Part shown: piece after piece, positions 26,712 through 40,400 of the stretch
Layout: each line of letters begins with the position of its first letter
How positions within the stretch are numbered: position 1 is the stretch's first letter
Source: Actinopolyspora halophila DSM 43834
GTDB taxonomy: Bacteria; Actinomycetota; Actinomycetes; Mycobacteriales; Pseudonocardiaceae
DNA length: 64,000 nt
NCBI RefSeq assembly: GCF_000371785.1
Contig: NZ_AQUI01000002.1
Location: 3,327,276 to 3,391,275, forward strand
Reading direction: 5' to 3'
The notes under the pieces: model-generated
Databases searched by the model: none
What the model saw: the letters and a program-made list of their open reading frames with translations, nothing else
Told to the model about the DNA's origin: nothing
Made by a program: the position numbers and the translations under genes

Positions 26712-26854
26712 CGCGCGTCTCCTCGTTGGTGCGGGATTCCCCTTCGTATTGCGGAGAGAGCCACCCGGACGCACCAATTCCCGCGCGCGGGTGACTACCT
26801 TCCGCCGTTGTCACGGTCTCGGCCAGCCAGCCAGGAAGGAAACCGGACACCAAC
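26712..26854. promoter_or_regulatory. Divergent eccC/eccD promoter region with inverted repeats
   Basis: This 143-base gap must hold promoters for both genes. It contains an inverted repeat TTGGTGCG (26726-26733) and CGCACCAA (26770-26777), and a 12-bp palindrome CCCGCGCGCGGG (26780-26791). Binding by one of the LAL regulators of the locus is possible but unproven. Confidence 0.4.
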
Positions 26855-28252
26855 GTGGACGACGCCACCAAGGATGTCACAAATCAGCTCTGCCGACTAC
26901 GCCTGATCGTCAAGGACAGATCGGTCGAGATGGCGCTGCCCACCGACGTCGCCCTGATCGACCTGCTGCCCGCGATCCTGCGCCACGCGGGCGGAGAGCT
27001 CGCCGACGAGGGGGTCGAGCACGAGGGGTGGGCGCTGCAGCGGTTCGGCAAACCCCCCTTCGACGAGGAGCGCACCGCCGCCGAACTGGGACTGCTCGAC
27101 GGCGAGACGCTCCATCTGCGCCCCCGAGCGAACGACCTTCCCCCGATCGACTTCGACGACCTCGTGGACGGCATCGCCGAGCAGGCGCGCCGCCGCTCCG
27201 ACCCGTGGTCCGAACGGCTCAGCCGGTGGATGCTGCTCGCCTTCGGCGGGGTGGCGCTGCTCGTCGGCCTCGTGGCGTTGGGCTCCGGCGCCCCCGGCGT
27301 CACCAGGACGATCACCGCGGGCACTACCGCACTGGTGCTGCTGCTGACCGCCACCGCGCTGGCACGGGGCCGGGCCGACACGATCACCGCCGTCGTGCTG
27401 GCAGCTCTGTCCCTGCCCTACGCGGCGCTGTGCGGCTGGTACCTGCCGCTGCTGCCCTCGCCCGAGGCGCAGCCCCCTGCCGGGGTGGCCTGCGCCGCCG
27501 TGCTGGTGGTGGCTGCACTGGTCATCGGACTGGTGGGCACGGCCGAGGCGGCGCTGCTGTTCGTCAGCGGGCTGTTCGCCGCCGTGCCGCTGGCGATCAC
27601 CGCGATCATCGACGCCGCGTCCCCGCTGGACAGCGGCCAGGCAGCGGGGATCGGCCTGGTGCTGGTGCTGATCGCGCTGGGTTTCGTGCCCACCTCCTCC
27701 TTCCGCCTGGCCGGGCTGAGTCTGCCCCCGCTGCCCACCAGTTCGGAGGAGTTCGCCCAGGACACCGACCCCTTCCCGCACGAGCTCGTGGTGGAGCGCT
27801 CGGCGGTGGCCGATCGGTACATGACCGGGCTGTACGCGGCACTGGGATCGGCCGCGGTGGTGCTGTTCACGGCCCTGTCCGTCCCCGGAGGGATGTGGTC
27901 GACGATCACCACCGCCGTGGCGGCGCTGCTTCTCCTGCTGCGCTCCCGGCACGTCGACAGCGCACGCCAGCGCTGGTCATTGCTGGCCACGGCGGGATAC
28001 GCACTCGCCCTGGACGGCGTCGTCCTGGCGCTGGGCCTGGGGCCGTTCGCCCGGCTCTGGTACGGCTTCACCGCCGCCCTGGTGCTCGCGCTGGTGCTCG
28101 TGGTCGCCAGCAGAACCCTTCCCGGCCGGAAACTGGCCCCGTACTGGGGTCGTGCGGTGGACCTGCTGGAGACGTTCTCCGCGCTGGCGCTGATCCCGCT
28201 GCTGCTGGCGGCACTCGACGTCTACACGTCCGTACGCGGCCTGGCCGGTTAA
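26855..28252 (+). CDS. eccD: EccD, type VII secretion membrane channel subunit
   Basis: A 465-residue protein with an N-terminal ubiquitin-like (YukD) domain (residues about 10-90: CRLRLIVKDRSVEMALPTDV ... LLDGETLHLRP) and then about 11 transmembrane helices from residue 124 to the end, the normal EccD layout. EccD dimers line the ESX membrane pore. GTG start at 26855; AGGAAGGA lies about 14 bases upstream, slightly far, and no closer candidate exists. It is followed by eccB after 87 bases. Confidence 0.9.
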   Translation: MDDATKDVTNQLCRLRLIVKDRSVEMALPTDVALIDLLPAILRHAGGELADEGVEHEGWALQRFGKPPFDEERTAAELGLLDGETLHLRPRANDLPPIDFDDLVDGIAEQARRRSDPWSERLSRWMLLAFGGVALLVGLVALGSGAPGVTRTITAGTTALVLLLTATALARGRADTITAVVLAALSLPYAALCGWYLPLLPSPEAQPPAGVACAAVLVVAALVIGLVGTAEAALLFVSGLFAAVPLAITAIIDAASPLDSGQAAGIGLVLVLIALGFVPTSSFRLAGLSLPPLPTSSEEFAQDTDPFPHELVVERSAVADRYMTGLYAALGSAAVVLFTALSVPGGMWSTITTAVAALLLLLRSRHVDSARQRWSLLATAGYALALDGVVLALGLGPFARLWYGFTAALVLALVLVVASRTLPGRKLAPYWGRAVDLLETFSALALIPLLLAALDVYTSVRGLAG

Positions 28253-28339
28253 CGCCCGCGACCGCGGACGGACGAGAACCTCCGAGAGGCCGGGCAGCTC
28301 CCGCTCCGAGAACCCCGACCGCGAACCCCTGGGAGAACC

Positions 28340-29761
28340 ATGCAGTCCAGACGCGACCAGGTGCAGGCCTACTTCTTCGTGGTGGGGCGTCTGGTCTCCG
28401 CGATGATGCGGGCGAGCCCGGACGACCAGACCACGCCGACCAGGCGCTTCGTGATGGGCACGGTCATCGGAACGCTGCTGGGGGCGCTGGTGGTGGCCGG
28501 TTTCGGCATCGTGGGGATGATCTTTCCGGGCGGCAATACCTCGTGGCAGGCCGAGGGAACGATCGTCGTGGAGAAGGAGACCGGAGCCCGCTACCTGTAC
28601 CTCAACGGCACGCTGCGCCCGGTGCTGAACTACTCCTCGGCCCTGCTGGCCCGGGATCAGTCCGGCGGCGACCCGAAGCTGGTCTCGCAGAACTCGCTGC
28701 GGGGAACCCCGCGCGGCACCCCGATCGGTATCCCCGGCGCACCGGACTCGATCCCGGAACGAGAGAACCTGAGCCGGGCACCGTGGGTGGTGTGCGCGCG
28801 GACGGTGACGAAACCGTCCGGGGAGCAGGTGCCGATCACCCACCTTCGGGTGGGCGGAGACCCGAACCGCGGACTCGGCTCCGACGAGGGAGTCGTGGTG
28901 TCCACACCGGATGGCACGGAGTACCTGGTGTGGCAGGGCAGACGACTGAGACTGACAGGGCGGTCCGTGATCGAGGCGCTGGGCTACGGCGACGTCGTCC
29001 CGTTCCCGGTGACCACGTCCTGGATCAACACCATCCCGAGCGGCCCCGACATCGCCGCACCGGACATTCCGGATGCCGGGTCCCAAGCGCCGAAGGTGGC
29101 GGGGGAACCCGCCACGGTGGGCCGGATCTACGAGATGCGCAACCCGGCACTGGACTCGGAGTCCTCGTTCTACGTGATGCGCTCCGACGGACTCTCCTCG
29201 CTGACCCCGCTGGTGGCCAGCCTGCTGCTCACCGACCCCTCCTCGGGGGCGAAGCCGGTCGAGATCGGGCCCGAGGCCCTGTCCACAACACCGATCTCGG
29301 AGACCGACAGCACCCCGCAGGGCTACCCGGCGGTGCCGCCGACCCCGGAGGAGATCAGCCGGGGCGGCAACACCCGTCCGTGCGCCTCGTTCCGGATCGG
29401 TTCGGGACAGTCGAACACCCCCACCATCACGGTGGCCCCACGGGACCGGAGCACAACCAAGACGGAGACGGGCTCCGAGTCGGTGGCCGAGCGGATCACG
29501 GTCCCGGCCGGGCGCGGCGTGCTGGCCCGCGACCTGCCCGCCCCCGGTGTGGCGGGCGGAACGAACTACCTGGTCACCAGCCTCGGGGTGAAGTACCCGC
29601 TGGCCACACCGGAGGTCGCGGGAGTGCTGGGTTACGGCGGCACGGAGCCGGTGGCGGTTCCCGGAGCGCTGCTGTCGCTGCTGCCCTCCGGACCCTCCCT
29701 GGACCCCAGCACCGCGACGGTGACCCGAAAACCCGGCACGACGGGAGATTCCTCCCCGTGA
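28340..29761 (+). CDS. eccB: EccB, type VII secretion core component
   Basis: A 473-residue single-pass protein. A short cytosolic start typical of EccB (SRRDQVQAYFFVVGRLVSAM) is followed by a transmembrane helix at about 37-62 and a large external repeat domain (AEGTIVVEKETGARYLYLNG, later LVTSLGVKYPLATPEVAGVLGYG). EccB belongs to the ESX membrane complex and its outer domain is thought to form a periplasmic clamp. ATG at 28340 with GGGAGAA upstream. Confidence 0.93.
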   Translation: MQSRRDQVQAYFFVVGRLVSAMMRASPDDQTTPTRRFVMGTVIGTLLGALVVAGFGIVGMIFPGGNTSWQAEGTIVVEKETGARYLYLNGTLRPVLNYSSALLARDQSGGDPKLVSQNSLRGTPRGTPIGIPGAPDSIPERENLSRAPWVVCARTVTKPSGEQVPITHLRVGGDPNRGLGSDEGVVVSTPDGTEYLVWQGRRLRLTGRSVIEALGYGDVVPFPVTTSWINTIPSGPDIAAPDIPDAGSQAPKVAGEPATVGRIYEMRNPALDSESSFYVMRSDGLSSLTPLVASLLLTDPSSGAKPVEIGPEALSTTPISETDSTPQGYPAVPPTPEEISRGGNTRPCASFRIGSGQSNTPTITVAPRDRSTTKTETGSESVAERITVPAGRGVLARDLPAPGVAGGTNYLVTSLGVKYPLATPEVAGVLGYGGTEPVAVPGALLSLLPSGPSLDPSTATVTRKPGTTGDSSP

Positions 29762-29917
29762 AGGATATCCCTGTTTCGAACCGGAACAGGCTTCACACCG
29801 GCCCGCACGGCGCGGGCCGATGGTGGGCTGACCACGGCCGTCACGGGGGACAACGGCACAAGCAGGATTCCGCCGGCGGAGGACCGCTCCGCCCGGCGAG
29901 CACGGAAGAGAGGTCAC

Positions 29918-30247
29918 ATGGCCACGCAGCAGACCAGGCTCACGCAGTCCAACCTGGCCCAGCTCGCCCAGCGGCACGAGGAGGTCGCCGGCCAAATCAC
30001 CAATCAGCGGACCACGCTGGCGAGCAGCATCGACATGCTGGCCGGCGCCAACCGCGGCGACATGATGACGAGCCTGAAGAACGTCCACCAGCAGTGGGAT
30101 CAGGCCTGCAAGAACATCGTGACGAACCTGGAGCGGATGGCCGAGGAGGTCAACCGCACCGGACGCGAGACCCAGAACCAGGACTCCGAGATCGCCGGCT
30201 CGATCGGCCGGGTGGAGACCCCGGGGCTGTCCAGCTTCCTGTCCTGA
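29918..30247 (+). CDS. WXG100-like type VII substrate (109 aa)
   Basis: A small all-helical protein with a central turn reading HQQWDQAC where WXG proteins have W-x-G. Both halves are amphipathic helices with no Cys-rich or membrane parts. It starts with ATG after GAGAGG and is the first of three small genes after eccB. By size, fold and place it is an EsxA/EsxB-type substrate or chaperone partner, although the Gly of WXG is replaced. Confidence 0.78.
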   Translation: MATQQTRLTQSNLAQLAQRHEEVAGQITNQRTTLASSIDMLAGANRGDMMTSLKNVHQQWDQACKNIVTNLERMAEEVNRTGRETQNQDSEIAGSIGRVETPGLSSFLS

Positions 30248-30293
30248 AACCGGCCCCACACCCCGCATTCCGCACGTACCAGGAGGAGCTCCC

Positions 30294-30584
30294 ATGGCCG
30301 ACGAGATCCAGTACCAGTACGCCGCGCTGCAGCAGGGCGTCGACGACATGCAGCGGGTCACCCAGCAGATCCAGCAGCAGGTCGACGAACTGCGCCAGCA
30401 GACGCAGCAGGCCCTGCAGGACTGGGACTCGCAGAGCTCGCAGACCTACAGCCAGCTCGCGAGCAGGATCCGCGCGGACTTCGACGCGATGAACCAGATG
30501 CTCAACCGGCTGCGCATGGCCACCAACCAGGGCCAGGAGGACATGAGCCAGACCGACCGCAAGCTGGCGAACAACTTCGGCTGA
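30294..30584 (+). CDS. WXG100-like type VII substrate (96 aa)
   Basis: A 96-residue helical hairpin protein rich in Gln (VTQQIQQQVDELRQQTQQALQDWDSQSSQTY). The turn reads DWDS in place of WxG. A strong AGGAGG lies 7 bases upstream of the ATG. It follows the 109-residue gene by 46 bases and probably forms a heterodimer with it, as EsxA/EsxB pairs do (inference). Confidence 0.85.
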   Translation: MADEIQYQYAALQQGVDDMQRVTQQIQQQVDELRQQTQQALQDWDSQSSQTYSQLASRIRADFDAMNQMLNRLRMATNQGQEDMSQTDRKLANNFG

Positions 30585-30722
30585 CTCCGTGGCGGATCGG
30601 TGAGCACGCGCGGCACCGGAAGCGGTGGCCGCACCGCCCGGTGCCGCGCGTGCTCGCAGCGTCCTCGGACGATCCGCCCCGGACAACGCCCTCGACCACG
30701 CCCAACCGAGGAACCACCTCCC

Positions 30723-31097
30723 ATGAGCACCCAAGGCAGCCAGACCTCACTCGACGCGTCCGAGGTCCGCAAGGCGGGCAACGCGATCGGCGACATCGCC
30801 GCCGACGTCAACGGTTTCTCCGAACTCAACGACGTGCACCCGAAAGCGGGTGAATTCGCCGTGGGCTCCTGGCTCAACCAGCTCATCACCGCACGCAGGG
30901 ACACCCTGCACCAGCACTGCAACGAACTGCAGCGGACGTTGCAGGAGGTCTCCGAGCAGCTCAAGAACATCGCCACGGAGATCGAGCAGGTGGACCAGAG
31001 CAACGGCGAACAAATGAACAAGCTCAACGCGGAACTGCAGAGCTCCGTGAGCCAGTTGCGGAGTCAGCTTCCCCACCCGCAGACCGACTCCGTCTGA
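30723..31097 (+). CDS. WXG100-like helical protein (124 aa)
   Basis: A 124-residue helical protein (SLDASEVRKAGNAIGDIAADVNGFSELNDVHPKAGEFAVGSWLNQL, then a long coiled coil to LRSQLPHP). It resembles ESX accessory helical proteins: a first helix, a turn, then a long second helix. ATG 30723 is taken because it is the first start after the previous gene that gives a clean N-terminus. No enzymatic motif is seen. Confidence 0.72.
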   Translation: MSTQGSQTSLDASEVRKAGNAIGDIAADVNGFSELNDVHPKAGEFAVGSWLNQLITARRDTLHQHCNELQRTLQEVSEQLKNIATEIEQVDQSNGEQMNKLNAELQSSVSQLRSQLPHPQTDSV

Positions 31098-31208
31098 ACC
31101 GCTGTCCCGGACGCACCGAGTTCCCCGAGATCCAGGTCCGTCACCTCGTAGACCACTTCGTTGTTCCACGGGAACTCCGCCGCATTCGAACCGGAGAAGA
31201 ACACACCC

Positions 31209-34628
<3,420 letters not shown>

Positions 34629-34664
34629 CGCGCCGATTCGGCAGCAAGTCGGGAAAGGAGTCGC

Positions 34665-36329
34665 ATGAGCACGCCGAGCGGTGCCGACCGATCGGGCCGA
34701 TCCGAACCACCACAGGTCGACGAGCATCACACGCTGGACACCGTCGCCGCCGTGGTGGCCGCCGCGGATCCACAGCGGTTCTACCGGGACGGACAGCACT
34801 TCGAGACCACCGCGCAACGACTGCGCACGGTCAACGACGGGCTTCGACGCGAGCTGCGCAGGGTCGAGAGCGCCTGGCAGGGCCCCGGAGCGGAGCAGTT
34901 CCGCACCTCAGCACAGCAGATCACCGACACCGTGGAACAGCTGGTCGAAACCCTGACGGCGCCGAGCTACTCGGCGCTGCACGGCCACCTCGGTGATGCG
35001 GTGTCGAACGCCGGACGCCAGCTGCGGGAGCTGCGGTCCCAGCGCGAGAGCGGACGGCAGGCCGTGGCCGACGATCCGGCCATGGCAGGAACGCCGGAGG
35101 GACAACAACAGCTCAAGCACCAGGAGCAGGCGCAGGACGAGCACGCCCGGCTGGTGCTACGGGACCTGTCGACGATCTACCACCAGGTCGGCGGGCAGTT
35201 GCGCGAGCTCCCGACGAACAGCACGCAGGGCAATCAGGTGCGCAGCGCGGTCTACAGGGACACCGGTGAGGGAGCGGGTTCCGGCGCGGCCGCGGGCACG
35301 GGTGCGGTCACGGCCACCACGACCGGAGCCGGTTTCGTCGGCGTCGCTTCTCCCACGAGGGGTTCCGGAGAACCCGGAACCGGTGCTCGCTCAGTGCGCA
35401 CGAGCACGAGCGACACGCCGGCACGTAACGGGGTCGTCGGCGGCGAGCAGTCCTCCTCGGGTAACGCCCAGTCGACCACGCACGCGACGGGAACGGAGAG
35501 CACCTCGGAACCGTTCCCGCAAAGCACCGGGGCACCGACGACATCGGCCGGTGCGGTGCTCGCCGGAGGCGGAGTGCTCGGCCGCGGCGGAGCGGACCGG
35601 GCATCCGGGACCACTTCGGACGACAGCGAGCGGGTCGAGGCGAGCTTGGCGTCCACCGAAGTTCCCGGCGTGCTCTCGGCACCCGGAGCGTCCGTCGGCG
35701 CCACGAACGTTCGCGGGCGGGAACGCGACCGGGAGGAAGGATTCGAGGGCCGGGACGAACTCGAATCCGCTCCCGAAGCCACGGGGAGCACGAGTGATCC
35801 GGAAACCAACACCGCGACGCCGGGCACGGCGATCCCGGTGTCCGGGAGCGGGTACTCGACCCCGAGCACGCCCTCCTCCCATGCCACACCCACCACACAG
35901 GGCGGCACGGTGCCAGGCAGGGTCTCCAAGCCCGTGGCTCCCGCCACCACATCCCCTTCCCGGGTGTCGACCGTGGTCAGCCCGTCGAGCGCTTCCGGGG
36001 TCGGCACTGCCGGGGAAGTCGGCGGCACCGCTCCGAACGCCGCCGCGAACGGCAGGGTCGCCACCGGCGGCACCACGTCGCCCACCTCCGGCCGCCTCGC
36101 GAACAGCGCGGAGGTTCCCTCCGGCGTCACCACGGGAAGCACCGCACGCACCGGACTGCCCGCGAGCCCGGAAAGACTCGGCGGATCACCGGCCGGCTCG
36201 GTGCCACCCGCGGGAGGCGCGGGCGCGGGCAACCAGGACAACCGCGAACGCGATCGCAACACCCTGCAGCACGAGGACGAGGCCGTCTGGAGTGGAGACG
36301 GCGACACCGGCGGCGTGCTCGGGCGCTGA
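34665..36329 (+). CDS. WXG/PPE-like type VII substrate with low-complexity tail
   Basis: A 554-residue protein. Residues about 20-190 form a helical WXG-type domain with AWQGPGAEQF at the turn, a proper W-x-G. The remaining 360 residues are Ser/Thr/Gly/Pro-rich without a fold I recognise. The end (HEDEAVWSGDGDTGGVLGR) carries an acidic W-containing motif like that of the preceding large protein. AAAGGAG precedes the ATG. Likely exported by the ESX system; function unknown. Confidence 0.75.
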   Translation: MSTPSGADRSGRSEPPQVDEHHTLDTVAAVVAAADPQRFYRDGQHFETTAQRLRTVNDGLRRELRRVESAWQGPGAEQFRTSAQQITDTVEQLVETLTAPSYSALHGHLGDAVSNAGRQLRELRSQRESGRQAVADDPAMAGTPEGQQQLKHQEQAQDEHARLVLRDLSTIYHQVGGQLRELPTNSTQGNQVRSAVYRDTGEGAGSGAAAGTGAVTATTTGAGFVGVASPTRGSGEPGTGARSVRTSTSDTPARNGVVGGEQSSSGNAQSTTHATGTESTSEPFPQSTGAPTTSAGAVLAGGGVLGRGGADRASGTTSDDSERVEASLASTEVPGVLSAPGASVGATNVRGRERDREEGFEGRDELESAPEATGSTSDPETNTATPGTAIPVSGSGYSTPSTPSSHATPTTQGGTVPGRVSKPVAPATTSPSRVSTVVSPSSASGVGTAGEVGGTAPNAAANGRVATGGTTSPTSGRLANSAEVPSGVTTGSTARTGLPASPERLGGSPAGSVPPAGGAGAGNQDNRERDRNTLQHEDEAVWSGDGDTGGVLGR

Positions 36330-36363
36330 CCCACACCCGAATCCCGACGACCAGGGAGGTCAC

Positions 36364-36834
36364 ATGACATCCGAGGGTTTCCGGCGAGAGATGCCCGATC
36401 TGAACTCGGCGCTGGAGGTGTTCGAGGAGGAACAGCGGAAGCTGGCGGAGTTCCAGCGCAAGTTGGCCGAGACCACCACCGTGGTGGACGCGCCGAAGAA
36501 GCTGTTCACGGTCACCCTGGACGGCAACGGCGAACTCACCGAGCTGAAGTTCAACACCACCGGCTACCGCTCCATGCCGCCTGCCGAGCTCTCCGCGCTC
36601 ATCACCGAGACGCTGCAGAAGGCACGTCGGCAGAGCCTGGAGACCATGCAGGAGCTCATGGGCAGCCCGATGGGCGGCGCCGACCTCAACGACCTGGCCT
36701 CCGGTCAGGCCGACTTGGCCGACGTGCTCGGCAAGGTGATGGAGCCGTCGCTGGACCTGGTACGCGAGGCCAACGGCGATTCGCCGTCGAAGGACACCGA
36801 CAGGACCGAGGACGACGGCTGGGACCGGGACTGA
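36364..36834 (+). CDS. YbaB/EbfC-family protein of the type VII locus
   Basis: A 156-residue protein with the YbaB/EbfC fold: long helices (EVFEEEQRKLAEFQRKLAETTTVVDAPKKLFTVTLDGNGELTELKFN) around a three-strand sheet and LITETLQKARRQSLETMQELM. Family members are dimeric and nucleoid-associated in other bacteria, but copies inside actinobacterial type VII loci are common and may act as chaperones or regulators. GGGAGG lies just ahead of the ATG. Confidence 0.83.
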   Translation: MTSEGFRREMPDLNSALEVFEEEQRKLAEFQRKLAETTTVVDAPKKLFTVTLDGNGELTELKFNTTGYRSMPPAELSALITETLQKARRQSLETMQELMGSPMGGADLNDLASGQADLADVLGKVMEPSLDLVREANGDSPSKDTDRTEDDGWDRD

Positions 36835-36876
36835 GCCGCCCCCTGAACCTTCCCCGACAACACCGCGGAGACGGAC

Positions 36877-37263
36877 ATGGCTTCCGAGACCTACCTCGAC
36901 GTTCCCGGCACCGAGAACGCGGGCCGACGGCTGTCGCAGGCAGTCGAGGAGTTCCAGGGCTCGCTGCAGGACCTGCAGTACGAGCTGGAGCGGGACCACG
37001 GTTGCTGGAGCGACGACGAGATCGGCAAACAGTTCGAATCGTCCTACCTGGACGAGGCGAACAAGACGCGGGAAAGCCTGCGAAAGCTGAAGGACTCCCT
37101 CAGCGAGTTCGCCGACGTGGGACTGCCCAAAGTCGTGGAGAACATCCAGGAGCTGGACAGTTCCTACGGCGACGTCATGAAGCAGTACGAGAGCCGGCTC
37201 GAGGAGTACCGCTCGCGGATGGAGGAGCACATGCTTTCCCCGGACAACGAGGAGTCCCCGTGA
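36877..37263 (+). CDS. WXG100-like protein (128 aa) preceding the giant toxin candidate
   Basis: A 128-residue helical protein (YLDVPGTENAGRRLSQAVEEFQGSLQDLQYELERD, turn HGCWSDDEIGKQFESSY, then a second long helix). The Trp-containing turn with Gly four residues on is a variant of WXG. It lies 150 bases ahead of the 4,079-residue protein and is a natural candidate for its export partner, as small WXG proteins pair with LXG/WXG toxins (inference). Confidence 0.8.
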   Translation: MASETYLDVPGTENAGRRLSQAVEEFQGSLQDLQYELERDHGCWSDDEIGKQFESSYLDEANKTRESLRKLKDSLSEFADVGLPKVVENIQELDSSYGDVMKQYESRLEEYRSRMEEHMLSPDNEESP

Positions 37264-37415
37264 TCTCACGGACCCGGTAAGGCTCTTCAGGAACGGCGGC
37301 CCCACCGAGTTCGGCCCGGCGGAACCGTCGTGTCACGAACCCGACGCGGGCAACGAGCGCGGTGAAACCACCGCTCCCCTCGAACGCCTTCTCCGACGCT
37401 AAGGAATCGTCTCCC

Positions 37416-40400
37416 ATGCCCACAGAACTCCCGGAGGGACTCCAGAAGGCGCTGGAAATCGTCGGCGGGCAACGTTGGCCCGAGGGGGACGAGGACGGGC
37501 TGCGCAGGATGAGCACGGCCTGGTCGGACATCTCCGCGGCGATCGACAAGCTGGAAGCCGCGGTGGATCGCTCGGCCAACGACATCGGCACCACCATGCA
37601 CGGCGAGTTCAGCGACGCCTACGGGAAATACGTCACCGACACGCTGCGGCCGATGCTGCGGAACCTGCGTGCCAAGACCGACAACCATTCGGAATTCACG
37701 AAGAACACCGCGGCCGACATCCAGTACGCCAAGATCAGCATCATCGTGCAGCTGGTGATCGTGGCTGCGACGCTGGCCTTCTCCTGGCTGCCCGGTATCG
37801 GGCAGGCGATCACCGCGGCCGCGGCCGCAACGGCACGAGCGGTGATCACGTCGATCTTCCGCACGGTACTGCAGAACATCATCGCCGGTGCGGCGGCAGG
37901 GGTCGCCCTCGAGGTCGGTCTGGACGCGGTGATCCAGGGCATGCAGATGCTCACCGGCGTACGCACCGACTGGAACGAGGACTTCACGAAGGGCGCGGCG
38001 CTCGGCGGAGCTCTCGGTGGCGCGATGGGCGGCGCCGTGTACGGAGCTTTCCGAGGTATCGGCGGTTTCGCACGGGGCGGTATCGGCGACGTCTCCGGCA
38101 GCGGTGTCGACAACGTCACCGGCAACCTCGCCAAGGGGTTCGACGACAAGGTCGTCCGCGGACCGAGCGCGGAGGGAGCCGAGGGAATCCTCGGGCAGGG
38201 CGCGAAGAACTTCCTCGACACCACCGGCGGAAAACTCGGTTTCGACGCGGCCAACATCGTCGGCCAGGGAGGGGCGGGGTTGGCCGCCGACGGGGCGACC
38301 AACTCCGCGCTCGGCTCGGAGGAGTGGAACCCCTTCTCCTTCACCTCGTCGATGGCCGACGGGTTCGAAAAACGTGGTGACGGGACGAACAGTTCCTACG
38401 GCGGGGGCAACGCCGAAAGCGGGACGAACATCAACGGACTGAACGGACTGGGGGACTTCGACGACGTCGATACCGACCTCCCCGGCACGGAGGGCCTGCC
38501 GAAGACGATCGGCGCCCCTGAAGGGGTGACGCACGGGGAAGGGACCGATTTCGACAGCTATTCCTCGTGGACCGGCGAGGACAGCGACGGCAGCACCCTC
38601 GACAACGGGGCAAGCGAGAAGAGCTGGTTGAGCGGTACCACGCTGGGTGCGGCGGAAACGACCCGCAACTCCTTCGGCCCGGGGCCGAACGGCGTGGATC
38701 AGTCGAGCTCCGCGCGGAGCAACGAGACGGGAGATTCGGAAAGCACCGCGAGTGAGCAGCGAAGCGGAAACGGCGGGCACGGGGGAAACATCCCGCACGA
38801 GGGGAGCACGGGGGTCGGCACGAACCAGGACCGGTGGGACAGCACGAGTGGTTTCCGGAACAGGGGCTGGAACGGAATCACGGTTCCGGTAACCGACGGT
38901 GGGACGTCGGGCAACGGCAACACACCGGACGGGGACTCGGTAGTCGGTTCACAGCACGACACTCCCACCGAGAACGGGTCGCAGCACGCTCCCGGGAGCT
39001 ACACCTGGCAGGACGACAACGGCGGCGCGGACACGAACGGTTCCACTTCCCTGACGTCCGTCCCGGAGGACTACTCCGCGGAGCAGCCCCCGCCCGGTCG
39101 GGAACAGAACACGGTTCACGACGAAACCGACACCACCGTCGCGGTCGGAGGACGAACCGACGCGGAGGACACCGCACAGCAAAGCGGCCCGAACTCCACG
39201 CGGTTCCAGGATCAGCACAGCGATCCCGTGGACCCGCCCCCGCGGTCACCAGCACCACCGCGAGAAGGTCCCGGACTCGCCGACGACACGGGAGTACCGA
39301 CGAGCACCACCGACGCTGCCGGTTCGGGTGGTTCGGAGACCACCGACCGGTCCTCGAGCACCGTCACGGAGTCGACCCCGTCCAACGACGCCGGACAGCA
39401 CGACACGCGTGGCACGTCGAACGCGGAGGTCCGGCAGGACGGCTCGACGCCCCTCGACACCGGCGGCGGGACGCGGGAACTCGACACCTCCCCGGAGCAC
39501 AACCAGGCCGCGCCGGGAAGCGAAACCAAGCAGTCCCAGGAAGGCGGAGAACGATCGGGCTCCGGCAACACCCACGCCACGACGGAGTTCCGGACCAACG
39601 ATTCGAGCGCTTCCAACACCATCGACGACGAGAGCACCACCGTTCAGCGGACACCCGACGGGCACACCCACACACGTCCCGCGCCGGAAGCGGACGGCCC
39701 GCGGCGCGACACCGACACCACCGGATCCCAGCAGCGGGACCGCACGAACACTCCCGCACCGGACCGGGACGCGATCTCGAACCACACCGGTTCCGACACG
39801 CGCCCCGACGGGAACGAGGCGTCAACACGACCGGGGAAACCGACCGATTCCCGCTTCGACGAACCGTCACGGGCACCGACTCACGTACACGACGAAACGA
39901 CCGAAACCGCCCCGCAGCCGGAACGGGCAAACGGCGAGGACACCACCGCTCGGCCGGAATACGACACATCGATCACCGGCAACACCACCGAGCACGGTCC
40001 GACACCCGTGGTCGCCCCACAGGGGGGCAATACCTCACCCACGCCGGGCAGTGGCACCGGAACCAACACCGGCAACACCACGCCGGGGCGTCCGGACACC
40101 GCTGATCGCACGGCCGGACCGCCCCGGAACACCACCTCGTCGGGGGAGACCGCCCCTTCCGGACACACCACCGGTGGCGAAGTCACGCCCACACCGTCCC
40201 GCACGGACCTCGACGGCTCCCCGGTAAGCACGACTTCCGAAGGTCCGGGAGCCGAGAAGGCAACACCACACCCCACCGAGAGCGATCCGAACTCGGAAAC
40301 CAGCCGAATCCCGAACGCCGAGAAGACCACCGGCCTGGACGAGATTCCGGAGAACAAGTCGGAATCGTCCAGCACCGTGGCTCCCCCGGTCGACCGAAGC

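Noticed and set aside
27977-30361. A 794-codon open frame on the minus strand opposite eccD/eccB
   Set aside because: The plus strand encodes recognisable EccD, EccB and WXG proteins; the minus frame gives Arg/His/Gly/Gln-rich sequence with no family resemblance or ribosome site, the usual effect of high GC on the opposite strand.
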